A DNA stretch of 64,000 nucleotides. Origin: Tissierella simiarum (GTDB taxonomy: Bacteria > Bacillota > Clostridia > Tissierellales > Tissierellaceae). The DNA lies in NCBI RefSeq assembly GCF_018917865.1, contig NZ_JAHLPM010000004.1:124001-188000 (forward strand), given 5' to 3'. Made by a program: the position numbers and the translations under genes. Below the pieces are notes generated by a model, which made no database searches, was not told the origin of the DNA, and was given only the letters and a program-made list of their open reading frames with translations. This document shows positions 16,855-26,868 of the stretch, in pieces; positions within the stretch are counted from its first letter, which is position 1, and each line of letters starts with the position of its first letter.

Positions 16855-17568
16855 CTAATTATTTTGTATTACATCACTTATTGTACCAATTTTATATCCT
16901 TTTTTAAATAAGAAATTTATAATATCTGGTAAAGCCTTTACAGTTTCTTCTGTTGGATGCATTAAAACTATGGCAGAGTTATGTACCTTTTCAGTAACTC
17001 TATTAACAATTATATCCTTAGTACTGTCTTTTCTCCAATCTATTGTATCTATACTCCACATAATAACCTGATATCCTAAATCTTTAGCAGCTTTAACTGT
17101 ACTATCATTATAGGCACCTGAAGGTGGTGCAAAATATTTAACATCTTCCTTAATTACATCTTTAATAGCATTATGACCTTTTATAATTTCTTCTTTATTT
17201 CTTTCATAATCTAATTTATCATAATCTATATGTTTATAACCATGATTTCCTATTTCATGACCTTTATCATAAATTTGCTTCAATATATCATTGTTTCCCT
17301 CTGTCCATTTTCCTGTAACAAAATAAGTAATTTTTATGTTTTCTTTCTCAAATAACTCTAGCATCTTTGGTATATATTCATTTCCCCAATCTACATTACA
17401 TGCAAAAGCAATAATTTTATCATCTACATTTCCCTGATAATATACATCTGTATTAAAAGTTTCTTCTGCCTTATTATATAATACTAAAAACACAGAAACC
17501 ACCAATATAATAGCTAGTATTGCTAATAATGTAGTTACTGTTCTTTTGTTTAGAACTAATATTTTCAT
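16855..17568 (-). CDS. Polysaccharide deacetylase (NodB domain, PdaB-like)
   Basis: A protein of about 237 aa with an N-terminal signal anchor (about residues 8-30) and a NodB deacetylase domain. YFVTGKW, then GHEIGNHGYKH (metal-binding HxxxH), and APPSGAYND are present. The first catalytic motif reads VDWG rather than the usual FDDG, a variant seen in the sporulation-linked deacetylase group. It probably removes acetyl groups from cell-wall or spore peptidoglycan. ATG 17568 lies 7 nt after GGAGG. The earlier ATG touches it. It stands behind the pnp terminator, and I see no convincing promoter of its own. Confidence 0.85.
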   Translation of the reverse strand: MKILVLNKRTVTTLLAILAIILVVSVFLVLYNKAEETFNTDVYYQGNVDDKIIAFACNVDWGNEYIPKMLELFEKENIKITYFVTGKWTEGNNDILKQIYDKGHEIGNHGYKHIDYDKLDYERNKEEIIKGHNAIKDVIKEDVKYFAPPSGAYNDSTVKAAKDLGYQVIMWSIDTIDWRKDSTKDIIVNRVTEKVHNSAIVLMHPTEETVKALPDIINFLFKKGYKIGTISDVIQNN

Positions 17569-17626
17569 ATACATCCCTCCAAATATACTCTATTTATATA
17601 TATATTCAAAGGAACTAAATTTATAC

Positions 17627-17662
17627 AAAAAATTAAAAACATGAACCAATTTTGGGTTCATG
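17627..17662 (-). terminator. Rho-independent terminator after pnp
   Basis: An 8-bp perfect stem (CATGAACC/GGTTCATG) with a 7-nt loop is followed on the minus strand by a long T-rich run. It begins about 14 nt after the pnp stop codon. Confidence 0.88.
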
Positions 17663-17675
17663 CATTAATTTAAAT

Positions 17676-19778
17676 TTATTCTTCTGATTTTGGCTCTTCT
17701 GGCAATACTGCTTTTCTTGATAAGTTTATTCTGCCTTGATTATCTATATCTATTACTTTAACTAAGACTTCATCACCAATAGATAAAACATCTTCTACCT
17801 TATTAACTCTCTCTCTAGCAATATTAGATATATGCACTAATCCTTCCTTGCCATTTAAGACTTCAACAAAAGCTCCAAAGTTTGTAATACGAGTAACTTT
17901 ACCTAAATATATATCTCCAACTTCAACTTCTTTAACAATCTTTGTAATCATATCTATAGCTTTCTGTCCGTTGTCAGGATTATCAGCCGCTATGGAAACT
18001 TTTCCTTTTTCATCTATATCTATTTTTACACCAGTTTCATCAATAATTTTATTAATAACCTTTCCACCAGGTCCAATAATATCTCTAATTTTATCTGGAT
18101 TAACTTGCATTGTATATATTCTTGGCGCATAAGGTGATAGTTCTTCTCTAGGTGTAGAAATAGTTTCAGACATCTTATTTAAAATGAATAGTCTTCCTTC
18201 TCTTGCTCTTTCTAAAGCTTCCTGTAAAATAGGTTTATTTATACCAGATATTTTTATATCCATCTGAATAGCAGTTATACCTTTTTCAGTACCAGCAACT
18301 TTGAAGTCCATATCTCCTAGGTGATCTTCCATTCCTTGAATATCTGTTAAAATAGCTACCCTATCTTCACCTTCAGCCTTAATAAGCCCCATAGCTACTC
18401 CTGCTACAGGAGATTTAATAGGTACACCTGCATCAAGTAATGCTAAAGTACTTCCGCAAACACTTGCTTGAGATGAAGAACCATTAGAACTTAAAACTTC
18501 AGATACCAATCTTATAGTGTATGGAAATACATCATCACTAGGTATCACAGGTTCCAATGCTCTTTCTGCTAATGCCCCGTGCCCAATTTCTCTTCTACCA
18601 GGTCCTCTTAATACTCTAGTGTCTCCAACTGAATATGGAGGAAAATTATAATGATGCATATATCTCTTTGATTCTTCTTCACCAATACCATCAATTATCT
18701 GAACATCACCAGATGCACCTAAAGTTGCAACAGTTAATACTTGAGTTTGACCTCTAGTAAACAAGCCTGATCCATGAGTTCTAGGAAGCAATCCTACTTC
18801 GCAAGTAATTGGTCTAATTTCATTAACCTTTCTATTATCAGGTCTTATTCCTTCTTCTAATATGAGCCTTCTTACTTCTTCTTTGATTATATATTCTATT
18901 GCTGTATTGATATCTTTTTCCATATCAGGATATTCTTCCAAAAATAATTCTTCTATTTCTACCCTTACATTTTCTAAATTTTCTTCTCTTGCTTGTTTTT
19001 CTACAGTATTTATTGCAGTAATAATTTTTTCCGTTCCATATTCTCTGACTTTTGCTTCAATTTCTTCATTAGCTTTAAATACTGTATATTCCTGCTTCTC
19101 TTTTCCAACCTCTTTAACTATTTTTTCTACAAAATCACATATTTTCTTTATTTCTTCATGAGCACACATAATAGCTTCCAACATAACAGACTCAGAAATT
19201 TCGTTAGCACCTGCTTCTACCATCATAATAGCATCCTTTGTTCCCGATACCACTAGATGAATCTCTGACTTTTCTCTTTCTTGGCTGTTTGGGTTTATAA
19301 TAAAATTCCCATCAATTAAACCAACTAATACTGAGCCTGTTGGTCCATTAAAAGGAATATCAGAAATTGATAATGCTACTGAAGAACCAATCATTGCTGT
19401 TATTTCTGGTGAACAATCTGGATCTCCAGATAAAACAGTCGCTATGACTTGTACGTCATTTCTATAGCCATCTGGAAATAAAGGTCTAATTGGTCTATCA
19501 ATAAGTCTAGATGTTAGAATCGCTTTTTCACTAGGTCTTCCTTCTCTTTTAATAAAACCACCTGGTATTTTGCCTACTGAATATAATTTTTCCTCGTAAT
19601 CAACACTCAATGGGAAAAAATCTATTCCATCTCTTGGCTGTTTTGATGCTGTCGCAGTTACTAAAACCACAGTATCTCCATATTGGATTAGACAGGAACC
19701 ACTAGCTTGCTCTGCTACTTTTCCCGTAGTTACAGTAAGGTTTCTACCAGCAAGTTTATACTGGAATTTTTTTTCCAT
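17676..19778 (-). CDS. pnp: Polyribonucleotide nucleotidyltransferase (PNPase)
   Basis: A 700-aa phosphorolytic 3'-5' exoribonuclease. It has two RNase PH domains with an all-alpha linker. The second RPH carries the FFRRGxT-equivalent [14 protein letters not shown] and the catalytic region [12 protein letters not shown] (read as [13 protein letters not shown]). A KH domain (IGPGGKVIN) and an S1 domain ([15 protein letters not shown]) follow. It degrades mRNA and acts in the degradosome-like assembly. It follows rpsO as in most bacteria but has its own possible -10 (about 19812-19817) and a strong AAGGAGG ribosome site. Confidence 0.98.
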   Translation of the reverse strand: MEKKFQYKLAGRNLTVTTGKVAEQASGSCLIQYGDTVVLVTATASKQPRDGIDFFPLSVDYEEKLYSVGKIPGGFIKREGRPSEKAILTSRLIDRPIRPLFPDGYRNDVQVIATVLSGDPDCSPEITAMIGSSVALSISDIPFNGPTGSVLVGLIDGNFIINPNSQEREKSEIHLVVSGTKDAIMMVEAGANEISESVMLEAIMCAHEEIKKICDFVEKIVKEVGKEKQEYTVFKANEEIEAKVREYGTEKIITAINTVEKQAREENLENVRVEIEELFLEEYPDMEKDINTAIEYIIKEEVRRLILEEGIRPDNRKVNEIRPITCEVGLLPRTHGSGLFTRGQTQVLTVATLGASGDVQIIDGIGEEESKRYMHHYNFPPYSVGDTRVLRGPGRREIGHGALAERALEPVIPSDDVFPYTIRLVSEVLSSNGSSSQASVCGSTLALLDAGVPIKSPVAGVAMGLIKAEGEDRVAILTDIQGMEDHLGDMDFKVAGTEKGITAIQMDIKISGINKPILQEALERAREGRLFILNKMSETISTPREELSPYAPRIYTMQVNPDKIRDIIGPGGKVINKIIDETGVKIDIDEKGKVSIAADNPDNGQKAIDMITKIVKEVEVGDIYLGKVTRITNFGAFVEVLNGKEGLVHISNIARERVNKVEDVLSIGDEVLVKVIDIDNQGRINLSRKAVLPEEPKSEE

Positions 19779-19811
19779 GCAATACCTCCTTATTTTTTAT
19801 ATATAATACTT

Positions 19812-19817
19812 ATTATA
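19812..19817 (-). promoter_or_regulatory. Possible -10 element of pnp
   Basis: TATAAT occurs on the minus strand about 35 nt before the pnp start and just downstream of the rpsO terminator hairpin. The -35 region is poor (AGTGTT at 17-nt spacing), so this is only a tentative promoter. Confidence 0.35.
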
Positions 19818-19853
19818 TCCTATTTTAAATTAAAAACACTAGAATAAATCAAT

Positions 19854-19874
19854 AGAGCGGGATTACCCCGCTCT
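19854..19874 (-). terminator. Hairpin terminator after rpsO
   Basis: An 8-bp perfect GC-rich stem (AGAGCGGG/CCCGCTCT) with a 5-nt loop starts 2 nt after the rpsO stop codon. The downstream T-run is interrupted (ATTGATTTATT), so termination may be partial, allowing some readthrough into pnp. It could also be a processing site. Confidence 0.7.
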
Positions 19875-19876
19875 TA

Positions 19877-20146
19877 TTAACCTCTGATTCCTAATTTTTC
19901 AATTAAAGAACGATATCTTTCAATATCATTGTTTTCTAAATATTTTAAAAGACCTCTTCTTTGTCCTACCATCTTAAGTAACCCTCTTCTGGAATGATGG
20001 TCTTTCTTATGAGCTTTTAAATGCTCATTTACCAAATTGATTCTATAAGTTAAAAGTGCAATTTGAACTTCTGGTGAACCTGTATCACCTTCATGTAATT
20101 TGTACTCTTCAATAATTTGATTCTTTTGTTCTTTAGTTAAAGACAT
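19877..20146 (-). CDS. rpsO: 30S ribosomal protein S15
   Basis: An 89-aa S15 with the standard start [23 protein letters not shown], and the rRNA-binding [19 protein letters not shown] segment. It binds 16S rRNA early in 30S assembly and represses its own translation through a leader RNA. The Shine-Dalgarno TAGGAGGTG supports ATG 20146. A structured leader precedes it and a hairpin terminator follows. Confidence 0.98.
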   Translation of the reverse strand: MSLTKEQKNQIIEEYKLHEGDTGSPEVQIALLTYRINLVNEHLKAHKKDHHSRRGLLKMVGQRRGLLKYLENNDIERYRSLIEKLGIRG

Positions 20147-20159
20147 CTAAATACACCTC

Positions 20160-20262
20160 CTATTAATTTTAAATACACCATTAGCTAAGTAAACCGCCGA
20201 GGATACGGCTAAACGTAGCAAAAGGTAATCTTTATCATTACCATTTTAACACAATAAATTTA
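20160..20262 (-). ncRNA. Structured rpsO leader (putative S15 autoregulatory element)
   Basis: The minus-strand leader holds a small stem GGTAAT/ATTACC and then a longer imperfect stem. In the longer stem, GCTA pairs with TAGC and GCCG with CGGC around GTTTA and GGTTTAC, giving the CGGCGGTTTACTTAGC segment typical of Gram-positive rpsO leaders. S15 probably binds it in place of its 16S site. The identification rests on position and this sequence pattern, and no covariance search was possible. Confidence 0.6.
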
Positions 20263-20273
20263 AAATGTAAATA

Positions 20274-21188
20274 TTAATATGTTTTTTTTGCCAACTCTAT
20301 ATCTTTATTAATTTGATAAATCAATTCATCTTTGTTGGTAAATTTAATGTCTTCTCTAATATAATCTATAAGTTCTATTTCCAACTTTTTCCCATATATG
20401 TTGTCAGAAAACTCTAGTATATGACTTTCAATTTTTAATATATCCTCATTAAAAGTTGGATTATATCCTATATTTGTAACACTTAAATATTTACATCCAT
20501 CAATTATAGTATTTGTTTTATATACCCCTGTTTTAGGAAGTACATAATTATCTATAGGATCTATATTTGCAGTAGGAAATCCTAACTTGTTTCCTCTGTT
20601 TTTACCTGAAATTACAGTTCCGATTAATGTATAGTCTCTTCCAAGCATGTTGTTTGCTTCTCTGATACGTCCTTCAGAAATAAGGTTTCTAATAGTAGTG
20701 CTACTAACTATTTGGTCATTCTCATAAACTGGCCTAACTACTTCAACTTGAAAATTAAACTTGTTTCCCAACTCTTTCAAATAATCTGCATTACCAGAAG
20801 CCTTATATCCAAATCTATAATCAAAACCAACTACTAAAAGCTTTGCCTTTATTCTATCTAGAAGAATATTCTTCACAAATTCTTCTCCAGATAATTTCAT
20901 AACTTCCTCATTAAAATCCATTGTATAAATTAAATTTACTCCTAAATCTTTAGCAATTTTAAGCTTTTGATCATTATTTGTTATTACTTTAGGCCTATTA
21001 TGATCAATAACAGTTTTAGTATGATTTCTAAACAACAAAAGGGAATTATTTAAGCTTAACTCTTTAGATCTCTCTACCATAGTTTTAATTAATTGTTGAT
21101 GACCTATATGAATTCCATCAAAGTTTCCTAAGGCAACAGCCGTATTAAATCTATTTTCTTCATATTTTGATATATCTATAGTTTCCAT
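20274..21188 (-). CDS. ribF: Bifunctional riboflavin kinase/FAD synthetase
   Basis: About 304 aa. The N-terminal FMN adenylyltransferase domain has GNFDGIHIGHQ (HxGH-type nucleotidyl transfer motif) and a STTIRN loop. The C-terminal riboflavin kinase domain has GKNRGNKLGFPTANI and is followed by the NIGYNPTF segment. It converts riboflavin to FMN and FAD. ATG 21188 (METIDIS) has GGGTGG at proper spacing. The 9-nt longer frame overlaps it. It is tightly spaced behind truB, the usual infB-rbfA-nrnA-truB-ribF-rpsO order. Confidence 0.95.
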   Translation of the reverse strand: METIDISKYEENRFNTAVALGNFDGIHIGHQQLIKTMVERSKELSLNNSLLLFRNHTKTVIDHNRPKVITNNDQKLKIAKDLGVNLIYTMDFNEEVMKLSGEEFVKNILLDRIKAKLLVVGFDYRFGYKASGNADYLKELGNKFNFQVEVVRPVYENDQIVSSTTIRNLISEGRIREANNMLGRDYTLIGTVISGKNRGNKLGFPTANIDPIDNYVLPKTGVYKTNTIIDGCKYLSVTNIGYNPTFNEDILKIESHILEFSDNIYGKKLEIELIDYIREDIKFTNKDELIYQINKDIELAKKTY

Positions 21189-21198
21189 ATATACCACC

Positions 21199-22086
21199 CT
21201 ATATTAATACTTTATCCATCTTTAAGTATTGTTCATTATCCTTATTTATTATTCTTCCAATTCCAATGAATTTATCTTTACAATACACTCGCAATAAACT
21301 ACTGTTCTTATTCTCATCATTATAATTAACAGGCAGGTGAACTCCATTGACTATCTTTGAAAAAAATGAATCAGGAACATTTATAGTACTAAAATGAGTT
21401 AAAGCTTTATCCATTGGAGTTATAAAACTTTTAATATTATCTTTATCTAGAGAGACTATGTAATCAACACTAAGAGCGTCCTCAATTTTAAAATTACCAA
21501 CACCTACTCTAAGCAGATATGACATATATCCATAGGTATTTAAAGTTCTGCCTATATCATTACATAAAGTTCTTACATAGGTACCCCTAGAACATTTAGT
21601 ATAAAATAGAATCTTTTTATTATCTTCAATATTCATAACTTTAATATCATAAATATTTATGCTTCTAGGTTCTCTTTCTATAATTTTGCCTTCCCTAGCT
21701 AATTCATAAAGCTTTTTACCTTTATATTTTAAAGCAGAGTACATTGGTGGAACTTGGCTTATAGTTCCCGTAAATTTGGAAAAGGTTTCAATTATCTCTT
21801 GTTCATTTACCTTAATAGAAGAAGTATTAATTACTCTTCCTTCTTCATCTTGTGTATCAGTCTCTAAACCAAGAGTAAGTTCTCCAATATACTCCTTATC
21901 TACATCAAGCAAGTATTCACTTATTCTAGTCCCCTTTCCAATACACAGAGGCAATACACCTGCTGCATTAGGATCCAAAGTCCCAGTATGACCAATTCTT
22001 CTAGTCCCTAAAATTCTTCTCATAATACTTACTGCATCATGAGAAGTCATACCTTTTGGTTTAAATAAATTTATTACTCCATCCAT
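21199..22086 (-). CDS. truB: tRNA pseudouridine-55 synthase
   Basis: A 295-aa TruB. It starts with GVINLFKPKGMTSHDAV and has the catalytic aspartate in GHTGTLDPNAAGVLPL. A PPMYSALKYKGKKLYELAREG segment and a C-terminal PUA-like region follow. It makes pseudouridine 55 in the T-loop of tRNAs and helps tRNAs fold. It sits between nrnA (4 nt gap) and ribF (10 nt gap) in one transcription unit. Confidence 0.97.
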   Translation of the reverse strand: MDGVINLFKPKGMTSHDAVSIMRRILGTRRIGHTGTLDPNAAGVLPLCIGKGTRISEYLLDVDKEYIGELTLGLETDTQDEEGRVINTSSIKVNEQEIIETFSKFTGTISQVPPMYSALKYKGKKLYELAREGKIIEREPRSINIYDIKVMNIEDNKKILFYTKCSRGTYVRTLCNDIGRTLNTYGYMSYLLRVGVGNFKIEDALSVDYIVSLDKDNIKSFITPMDKALTHFSTINVPDSFFSKIVNGVHLPVNYNDENKNSSLLRVYCKDKFIGIGRIINKDNEQYLKMDKVLI

Positions 22087-22090
22087 ATAA

Positions 22091-23071
22091 TCACCTAAAA
22101 GATTCCTTTATCTCTTCTAAAATCAATTCTTTGGCCTTTTCCACATCTTCATATATTGTACAACCAGCAGCTCTTTTGTGTCCGCCACCATTAAATTTCT
22201 CACATATCTGAGAAACATCAATATACCTTTTACTTCTTACACTTATTTTAATTTGATTTTTCTCAAATTCCTTTAGAAGGCAAGCCACTTCTACTGGAGC
22301 AATATCCCTAATAAAGGAAACTATGCCTTCTGTATCTTCCATCTTAGCCTTACTCTCTTTCAATAATTCCTGAGTAACTTTCACAATAGCAACTTTATTA
22401 TCAAAGCAGGTTTCTAAACCGTCTAGAGCCTTAATGAAAAGTTTGGTTCTTTCTAAACTTCTATTTTGATAAAGGTTAATATTAATATTATTCTTGTCTA
22501 TACCTGTTTTCAATAATTTTGCTACGATTTCATGAGTTTCATAAGTAGTGCTATCATACATAAAGCTACCTGTATCTGTACTTATGGCAGTATAAATACA
22601 GGCAGCTATGTCTTTATCTAATTCAATTCCCATCTTCTCTATTAATCTATAAACTAATTCTCCAGTTGCTGATGAGTTTTCTGATACAACATTTACATCT
22701 CCAAAATAGGTATTGCTTTTATGATGATCAATATTTAAAACTTTATTGGCTTTCAAAACCATAGTCTTCTTAGAACCTAATCTATCTAAATCACTAGCAT
22801 CTAGTGCAATAAATAAATCTATGATATTATCCTTTTCATCATAATCTTTAATCATATCTATATTAGGAAGAAAAGTATAATCTGAAGGTATTTCATCAGT
22901 TTTCACAATGAAAACCTCTTTTTCTATCTTCTTTAAAGCTAATCCCAATGCTAAAATAGATCCTATATTATCGCCATCAGGTTGAATATGAGATCCAATA
23001 TATATTTTTTTACTTTGCTTAATAAGCTCAATAGATAGATCCATTTGATTATCTAGTGAATCATTATTCAT
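22091..23071 (-). CDS. nrnA: NrnA: bifunctional oligoribonuclease/pAp phosphatase
   Basis: A DHH/DHHA1 phosphoesterase of about 326 aa. The DHH domain has HIQPDGDNIGS, IALDASDLDRLG and NIDHHKSN, and the DHHA1 domain ends with FNGGGHKRAAG. It degrades short RNA fragments to mononucleotides and dephosphorylates 3'-phosphoadenosine 5'-phosphate. Of three consecutive ATG codons, the one at 23071 is best spaced from AGAGGT. That start overlaps the rbfA stop by 8 nt, giving translational coupling. Confidence 0.93.
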   Translation of the reverse strand: MNNDSLDNQMDLSIELIKQSKKIYIGSHIQPDGDNIGSILALGLALKKIEKEVFIVKTDEIPSDYTFLPNIDMIKDYDEKDNIIDLFIALDASDLDRLGSKKTMVLKANKVLNIDHHKSNTYFGDVNVVSENSSATGELVYRLIEKMGIELDKDIAACIYTAISTDTGSFMYDSTTYETHEIVAKLLKTGIDKNNININLYQNRSLERTKLFIKALDGLETCFDNKVAIVKVTQELLKESKAKMEDTEGIVSFIRDIAPVEVACLLKEFEKNQIKISVRSKRYIDVSQICEKFNGGGHKRAAGCTIYEDVEKAKELILEEIKESFR

Positions 23072-23441
23072 CATCATTACCTCTTTTATCTTCATCTACT
23101 TTATTTACTTTGTCAATTAATTTAGACATATATATAGCTTGCTCTATAGATTCATCTAAAGTAAATATTGGCTCTGGAACATACCTTAAATCAATTCTAC
23201 TCCCGATTTCCTTTCTTATATATCCTTTGGCACTTTCTAATCCTTTTAGTGTTTCGTCTTTTTCTTCCTTATCTCCTAATACCGATATATAAACCTTTGC
23301 AAATCTTAAATCCCTAGTTACTTCTACTTTAGTAACACTAGTCATAGGATTAACCCTCGGATCTTTTAGTCCATTATAAATTAATTCCGAAATTACTTTT
23401 CTTACTTCTTCAGAAATTCTATTCAATCTTTTATTATCCAT
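23064..23441 (-). CDS. rbfA: Ribosome-binding factor A
   Basis: A 125-aa RbfA with the KH-type fold. It starts RLNRISEEVRKVISELI, with DPR-NPMTSVTKVEVTRDLRFAKVYISV as the core. It binds the 30S subunit during late 16S processing and is important in the cold. It follows infB by 13 nt and overlaps nrnA. The C-terminus is short and acidic. Confidence 0.96.
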   Translation of the reverse strand: MDNKRLNRISEEVRKVISELIYNGLKDPRVNPMTSVTKVEVTRDLRFAKVYISVLGDKEEKDETLKGLESAKGYIRKEIGSRIDLRYVPEPIFTLDESIEQAIYMSKLIDKVNKVDEDKRGNDDE

Positions 23442-23454
23442 AATGGATCACCTC

Positions 23455-25476
23455 TTATCTTTCTACTTCTTTCAAAATATAAGCCTCTAAAACATCCCCT
23501 TCTTTAATATCATTATAATTTTCAAGGCCTAATCCTGCTTCATATCCTGCCAACACTTCTTTTGCATCATCCTTAAATCTCTTTAACGAGGAAACTCCAC
23601 CTTCAAAAATTACTACATCATCTCTAAGGAGTCTTATTTTTCCATTTCTAGTAAGCTTTCCGTTTAATACATAAATTCCAGCCACCGTACCTGCATTTGG
23701 AACTTTAAAAGTTGCTCTTACTTGAGCCCTACCAATAACTTCTTCAACTATAGTAGGAGCATGCATACCCTTTATAGCTGCTTGAACATCTTCTATTGCT
23801 TCGTAAATGACTCTATAAGTTCTTACATCTACCTTTTCTCTCTTAGCAACATCCAAAGCATTTAAATTTGGTCTTACATTAAATCCAATAACTATAGCAT
23901 TAGAAGCAGAAGCTAACATTATATCGCTTTCTGTAATTCCACCAACTCCGCCATGAATCACATTAGTCTGAACTTCTTCTGTATTTAGTTTTTCTAAAGA
24001 TTGTTTTAAAGCTTCTATAGATCCTCTAACATCAGCCTTAATTATAATATTTAAATCTTTTATTTCTCCTAATTTTATTTTTTCAAACAAATCATCTAAA
24101 GAAACCTTTTGATTGGATTTCATTTGCTCTTCTCTAATAACATCTCTTTTCTTCTCTGCATAAGCTCTTCCTGTTTTTTCATCTTCTACAGCATATAGAA
24201 AATCTCCAGAATTTGGAACTTCAGATAATCCCAATATAACAACTGGTATAGAAGGTCCAGCTTTTTTAACTCTTTTTCCCTTATCGTCTAGCATAGCTCT
24301 CACTCTACCACTAGATGTACCAGATACAACCATGTCGCCTACGTGTAACGTCCCCTTCTGTACTAATACCGTTGCAAGGGGTCCCTTACCTTTGTCTAGT
24401 TGAGCTTCTACTATAGTACCAATAGCATTTCTATTTGGATTTGCTTTTAGTTCTTGCATCTCTGCAACTAAAAGTATCATTTCAAGTAGTTCATCAATAC
24501 CTTCATGGTTCAGTGCAGATACTGGCACAGTAATAGTATCGCCACCCCAATCTTCAGGAATTAATCCATATTCTGTTAGTTCTTGCTTTATTCTATCAAT
24601 ATTAGCAGTAGGTTTATCTATTTTATTAATAGCAACTATAATAGGTACTTGAGCTGCTTTGGCATGATTAATAGCTTCTATAGTTTGTGGCATAACACCA
24701 TCATCAGCCGCAACAACTAATATGGCAATATCAGTAACTTGAGCCCCTCTAGCACGCATAGAAGTAAAAGCCTCATGACCAGGTGTATCTAAAAAAACAA
24801 CCTTCTTATTATTAACATTAATTGTATAGGCTCCTATGTGCTGAGTAATTCCACCTGCTTCTTGCTTTGTTACACTAGTTTTTCTAATGGCATCCAATAA
24901 AGAAGTTTTACCGTGATCAACGTGTCCCATAACAGTTACTACAGGAGGTCTAGATTTTAAATCCTCAGATTTATCCTCAAAGTCTAAATCAAATTCATCT
25001 ATTTCTTCTTCAATATCCTCTTCCTTTGCAGTAACAGTTACTCCAAATTCGTCAGCTACAATGCTAGCAATATCAAAATCAATAGATTGATTTTGATTTA
25101 CCATAACACCTAAACCAATTAATTTAGTAATTACTTGAGAAGCGTTTACTCCTATTTTATCAGCCAAGTCTTTTACAATAATATTATTTTCGATTTCTAT
25201 AATTTCTTCATTCCCTTCTGGTTTTATTAGTGTTTCTTCTTTTTCAATTTTTATGATTTCTTCTTTCTTTTTTTCTTGTTTATTATTATGTTTATTTTCC
25301 TTCTTTGGTCCTTTCTTTTCCTCTTCAATAATTTCTTTTATAAGTTCTGCCTCTTCACCTTCTATAGAACTCATGTGGCTGCTTACATCTATATTCAATT
25401 CCTCTATTTTTTGAATTAATTCTTTACTGCTCATTTTTAATTCCTTTGCTAATTCATAAATCCTAATTTTTGTCAA
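23455..25476 (-). CDS. infB: Translation initiation factor IF-2
   Basis: About 673 aa. Two short IF2_N-type domains flank a Lys/Glu-rich linker. The GTPase domain has G1 GHVDHGKT (about residue 184), [10 protein letters not shown] (G3) and INKIDKP (G4), followed by domains II-IV, which bind fMet-tRNA and the ribosome. A TTG start at 25476 (initiating a protein reading [10 protein letters not shown]) has GGGGGT 7 nt upstream. A 9-nt longer GTG frame overlaps it. It is in the nusA-ylxR-infB-rbfA unit. The ylxQ gene commonly found before infB is absent. Confidence 0.97.
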   Translation of the reverse strand: MTKIRIYELAKELKMSSKELIQKIEELNIDVSSHMSSIEGEEAELIKEIIEEEKKGPKKENKHNNKQEKKKEEIIKIEKEETLIKPEGNEEIIEIENNIIVKDLADKIGVNASQVITKLIGLGVMVNQNQSIDFDIASIVADEFGVTVTAKEEDIEEEIDEFDLDFEDKSEDLKSRPPVVTVMGHVDHGKTSLLDAIRKTSVTKQEAGGITQHIGAYTINVNNKKVVFLDTPGHEAFTSMRARGAQVTDIAILVVAADDGVMPQTIEAINHAKAAQVPIIVAINKIDKPTANIDRIKQELTEYGLIPEDWGGDTITVPVSALNHEGIDELLEMILLVAEMQELKANPNRNAIGTIVEAQLDKGKGPLATVLVQKGTLHVGDMVVSGTSSGRVRAMLDDKGKRVKKAGPSIPVVILGLSEVPNSGDFLYAVEDEKTGRAYAEKKRDVIREEQMKSNQKVSLDDLFEKIKLGEIKDLNIIIKADVRGSIEALKQSLEKLNTEEVQTNVIHGGVGGITESDIMLASASNAIVIGFNVRPNLNALDVAKREKVDVRTYRVIYEAIEDVQAAIKGMHAPTIVEEVIGRAQVRATFKVPNAGTVAGIYVLNGKLTRNGKIRLLRDDVVIFEGGVSSLKRFKDDAKEVLAGYEAGLGLENYNDIKEGDVLEAYILKEVER

Positions 25477-25516
25477 ATTATACACCCCCTATATTATTTA
25501 CAGGTGATATTTGCTA

Positions 25517-25792
25517 TCATTGTTCTTGATTTAACTTAATAGCATCTTCTAGTCTTTCATATACCTCATCGGTGATTTCAGTTTCTAAAGCTTTTGATAA
25601 CTTTTTATTCTTCTTTGCTAATTCAAAACACTGATTTTTAAAACAAATATAAGCTCCACGACCATTCATTTTACCTGTAAGGTCTACATTAATTTCATTT
25701 TCTTTATTCCTAACAATCCTAATTAGTTCTTTTTTAGGTCTGCTTTCTCCACAAGCTATACATTTCCTTAGAGGAATCTTTTTAACTTTCAC
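25517..25792 (-). CDS. ylxR: YlxR/RnpM-family RNA-binding protein
   Basis: A 91-aa YlxR protein with RKCIACGESRPKKELIRIVR, then DLTGKMNGRGAYIC. The fold binds RNA, and in Bacillus the homologue has been reported to modulate RNase P (RnpM). It is located between nusA and infB as usual. The Cys pattern (CIAC, and two further Cys) could bind metal or be structural. Confidence 0.93.
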   Translation of the reverse strand: MKVKKIPLRKCIACGESRPKKELIRIVRNKENEINVDLTGKMNGRGAYICFKNQCFELAKKNKKLSKALETEITDEVYERLEDAIKLNQEQ

Positions 25793-25810
25793 TATATCAC
25801 CCCTCTATAG

Positions 25811-26854
25811 TTAAATTTCTCCTTCATATTGACTCTCACACTTAATGTCAATCTTCCAATTAGTTAACTTAGCTGCTAATCTAGCATTTTGTCCCTCTTT
25901 ACCTATTGCTAAAGATAGTTGATAATCTGGAACTACTACTAAAGCAGATTTTTCTTTTTCATTTACTTCTACTTTTAATACCTTGGAAGGACTCAAACTA
26001 TTAGCTATAAATTCTGCAATGTTTTTGCTCCATATTACTATATCTATTTTTTCTCCATTTAACTCATCTACAATAGCTTTTACCCTACTTCCCTTAAAAC
26101 CAACACAAGCTCCTAGAGGATCTACATTTGGGTCCTTTGAGTGTACTGCAATTTTAGTTCTAGATCCAGCCTCCCTCGATATAGCATAAATGTCAACGAT
26201 ACCATCGTTTATCTCAGGAACTTCCAATTCAAATAGTCTTTTCACTAATCCAGGGTGAGATCTAGAAAGCACTATTTGAGGTCCTTTAGTGGTTTTTTTA
26301 ACCTCTAATATGAATAATTTCAATCTATCCCCTTGCTCATATTCTTCCCCTTCAATTTGCTCAGTGGGAGGTAGAACAGCTTCTGTTTTTCCTAAATCTA
26401 TATAAACATTATTTTTGCTAATTCTTTGAATCATACCAGTTATGATTTCATTTTCTCTATTAATAAATTCATCATATATTACTTCTCTTTCAGCATCCTT
26501 TATCCTTTGAATAACAACTTGCTTTGCTGTTTGGGCAGCAATACGTCCAAAATTCTTAGGAGTTATTTCTACTTTTGCAATATCATCTATTTGGTATTTA
26601 TTATCTATATGTTTAGCATCATCTAAGCTTATTTCTAAATACTCATTCTCTACATCTTCTACTACAGTTTTATTAGCATATACTCCTACTTTACCCGTTA
26701 CCTTATCAATTTCCACTTCTACATTTTGTGATGACCCAAAGTTTTTCTTATAGCTTGAGATAAGTGCAGATTCGAGAGCATCAAAAATAACATCCTTTGA
26801 TATCCCTTTTTCTTTTTCTATCTCTAGAAGGGCCTCAATAAACTCTGCATTCAT
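25811..26854 (-). CDS. nusA: Transcription termination/antitermination protein NusA
   Basis: A 347-aa NusA. An N-terminal RNA-polymerase-binding domain (1 to about 130) is followed by an S1 domain and two KH domains. GACVGFKGSRVKAIVDELNGEKID and AIGKEGQNARLAAKLT are the KH signatures. It lacks the C-terminal acidic repeats of the enterobacterial protein, which is normal for Firmicutes. It controls pausing and intrinsic termination. The gene follows rimP by 14 nt. Confidence 0.97.
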   Translation of the reverse strand: MNAEFIEALLEIEKEKGISKDVIFDALESALISSYKKNFGSSQNVEVEIDKVTGKVGVYANKTVVEDVENEYLEISLDDAKHIDNKYQIDDIAKVEITPKNFGRIAAQTAKQVVIQRIKDAEREVIYDEFINRENEIITGMIQRISKNNVYIDLGKTEAVLPPTEQIEGEEYEQGDRLKLFILEVKKTTKGPQIVLSRSHPGLVKRLFELEVPEINDGIVDIYAISREAGSRTKIAVHSKDPNVDPLGACVGFKGSRVKAIVDELNGEKIDIVIWSKNIAEFIANSLSPSKVLKVEVNEKEKSALVVVPDYQLSLAIGKEGQNARLAAKLTNWKIDIKCESQYEGEI

Positions 26855-26868
26855 TAATTAAACCTCCC

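Noticed and set aside
17582-17609. Possible promoter for the polysaccharide deacetylase (TTGAAT-16-TATATT)
   Set aside because: The predicted start would fall inside the Shine-Dalgarno, 6-8 nt from the ATG, leaving no leader. It is probably chance in AT-rich DNA.
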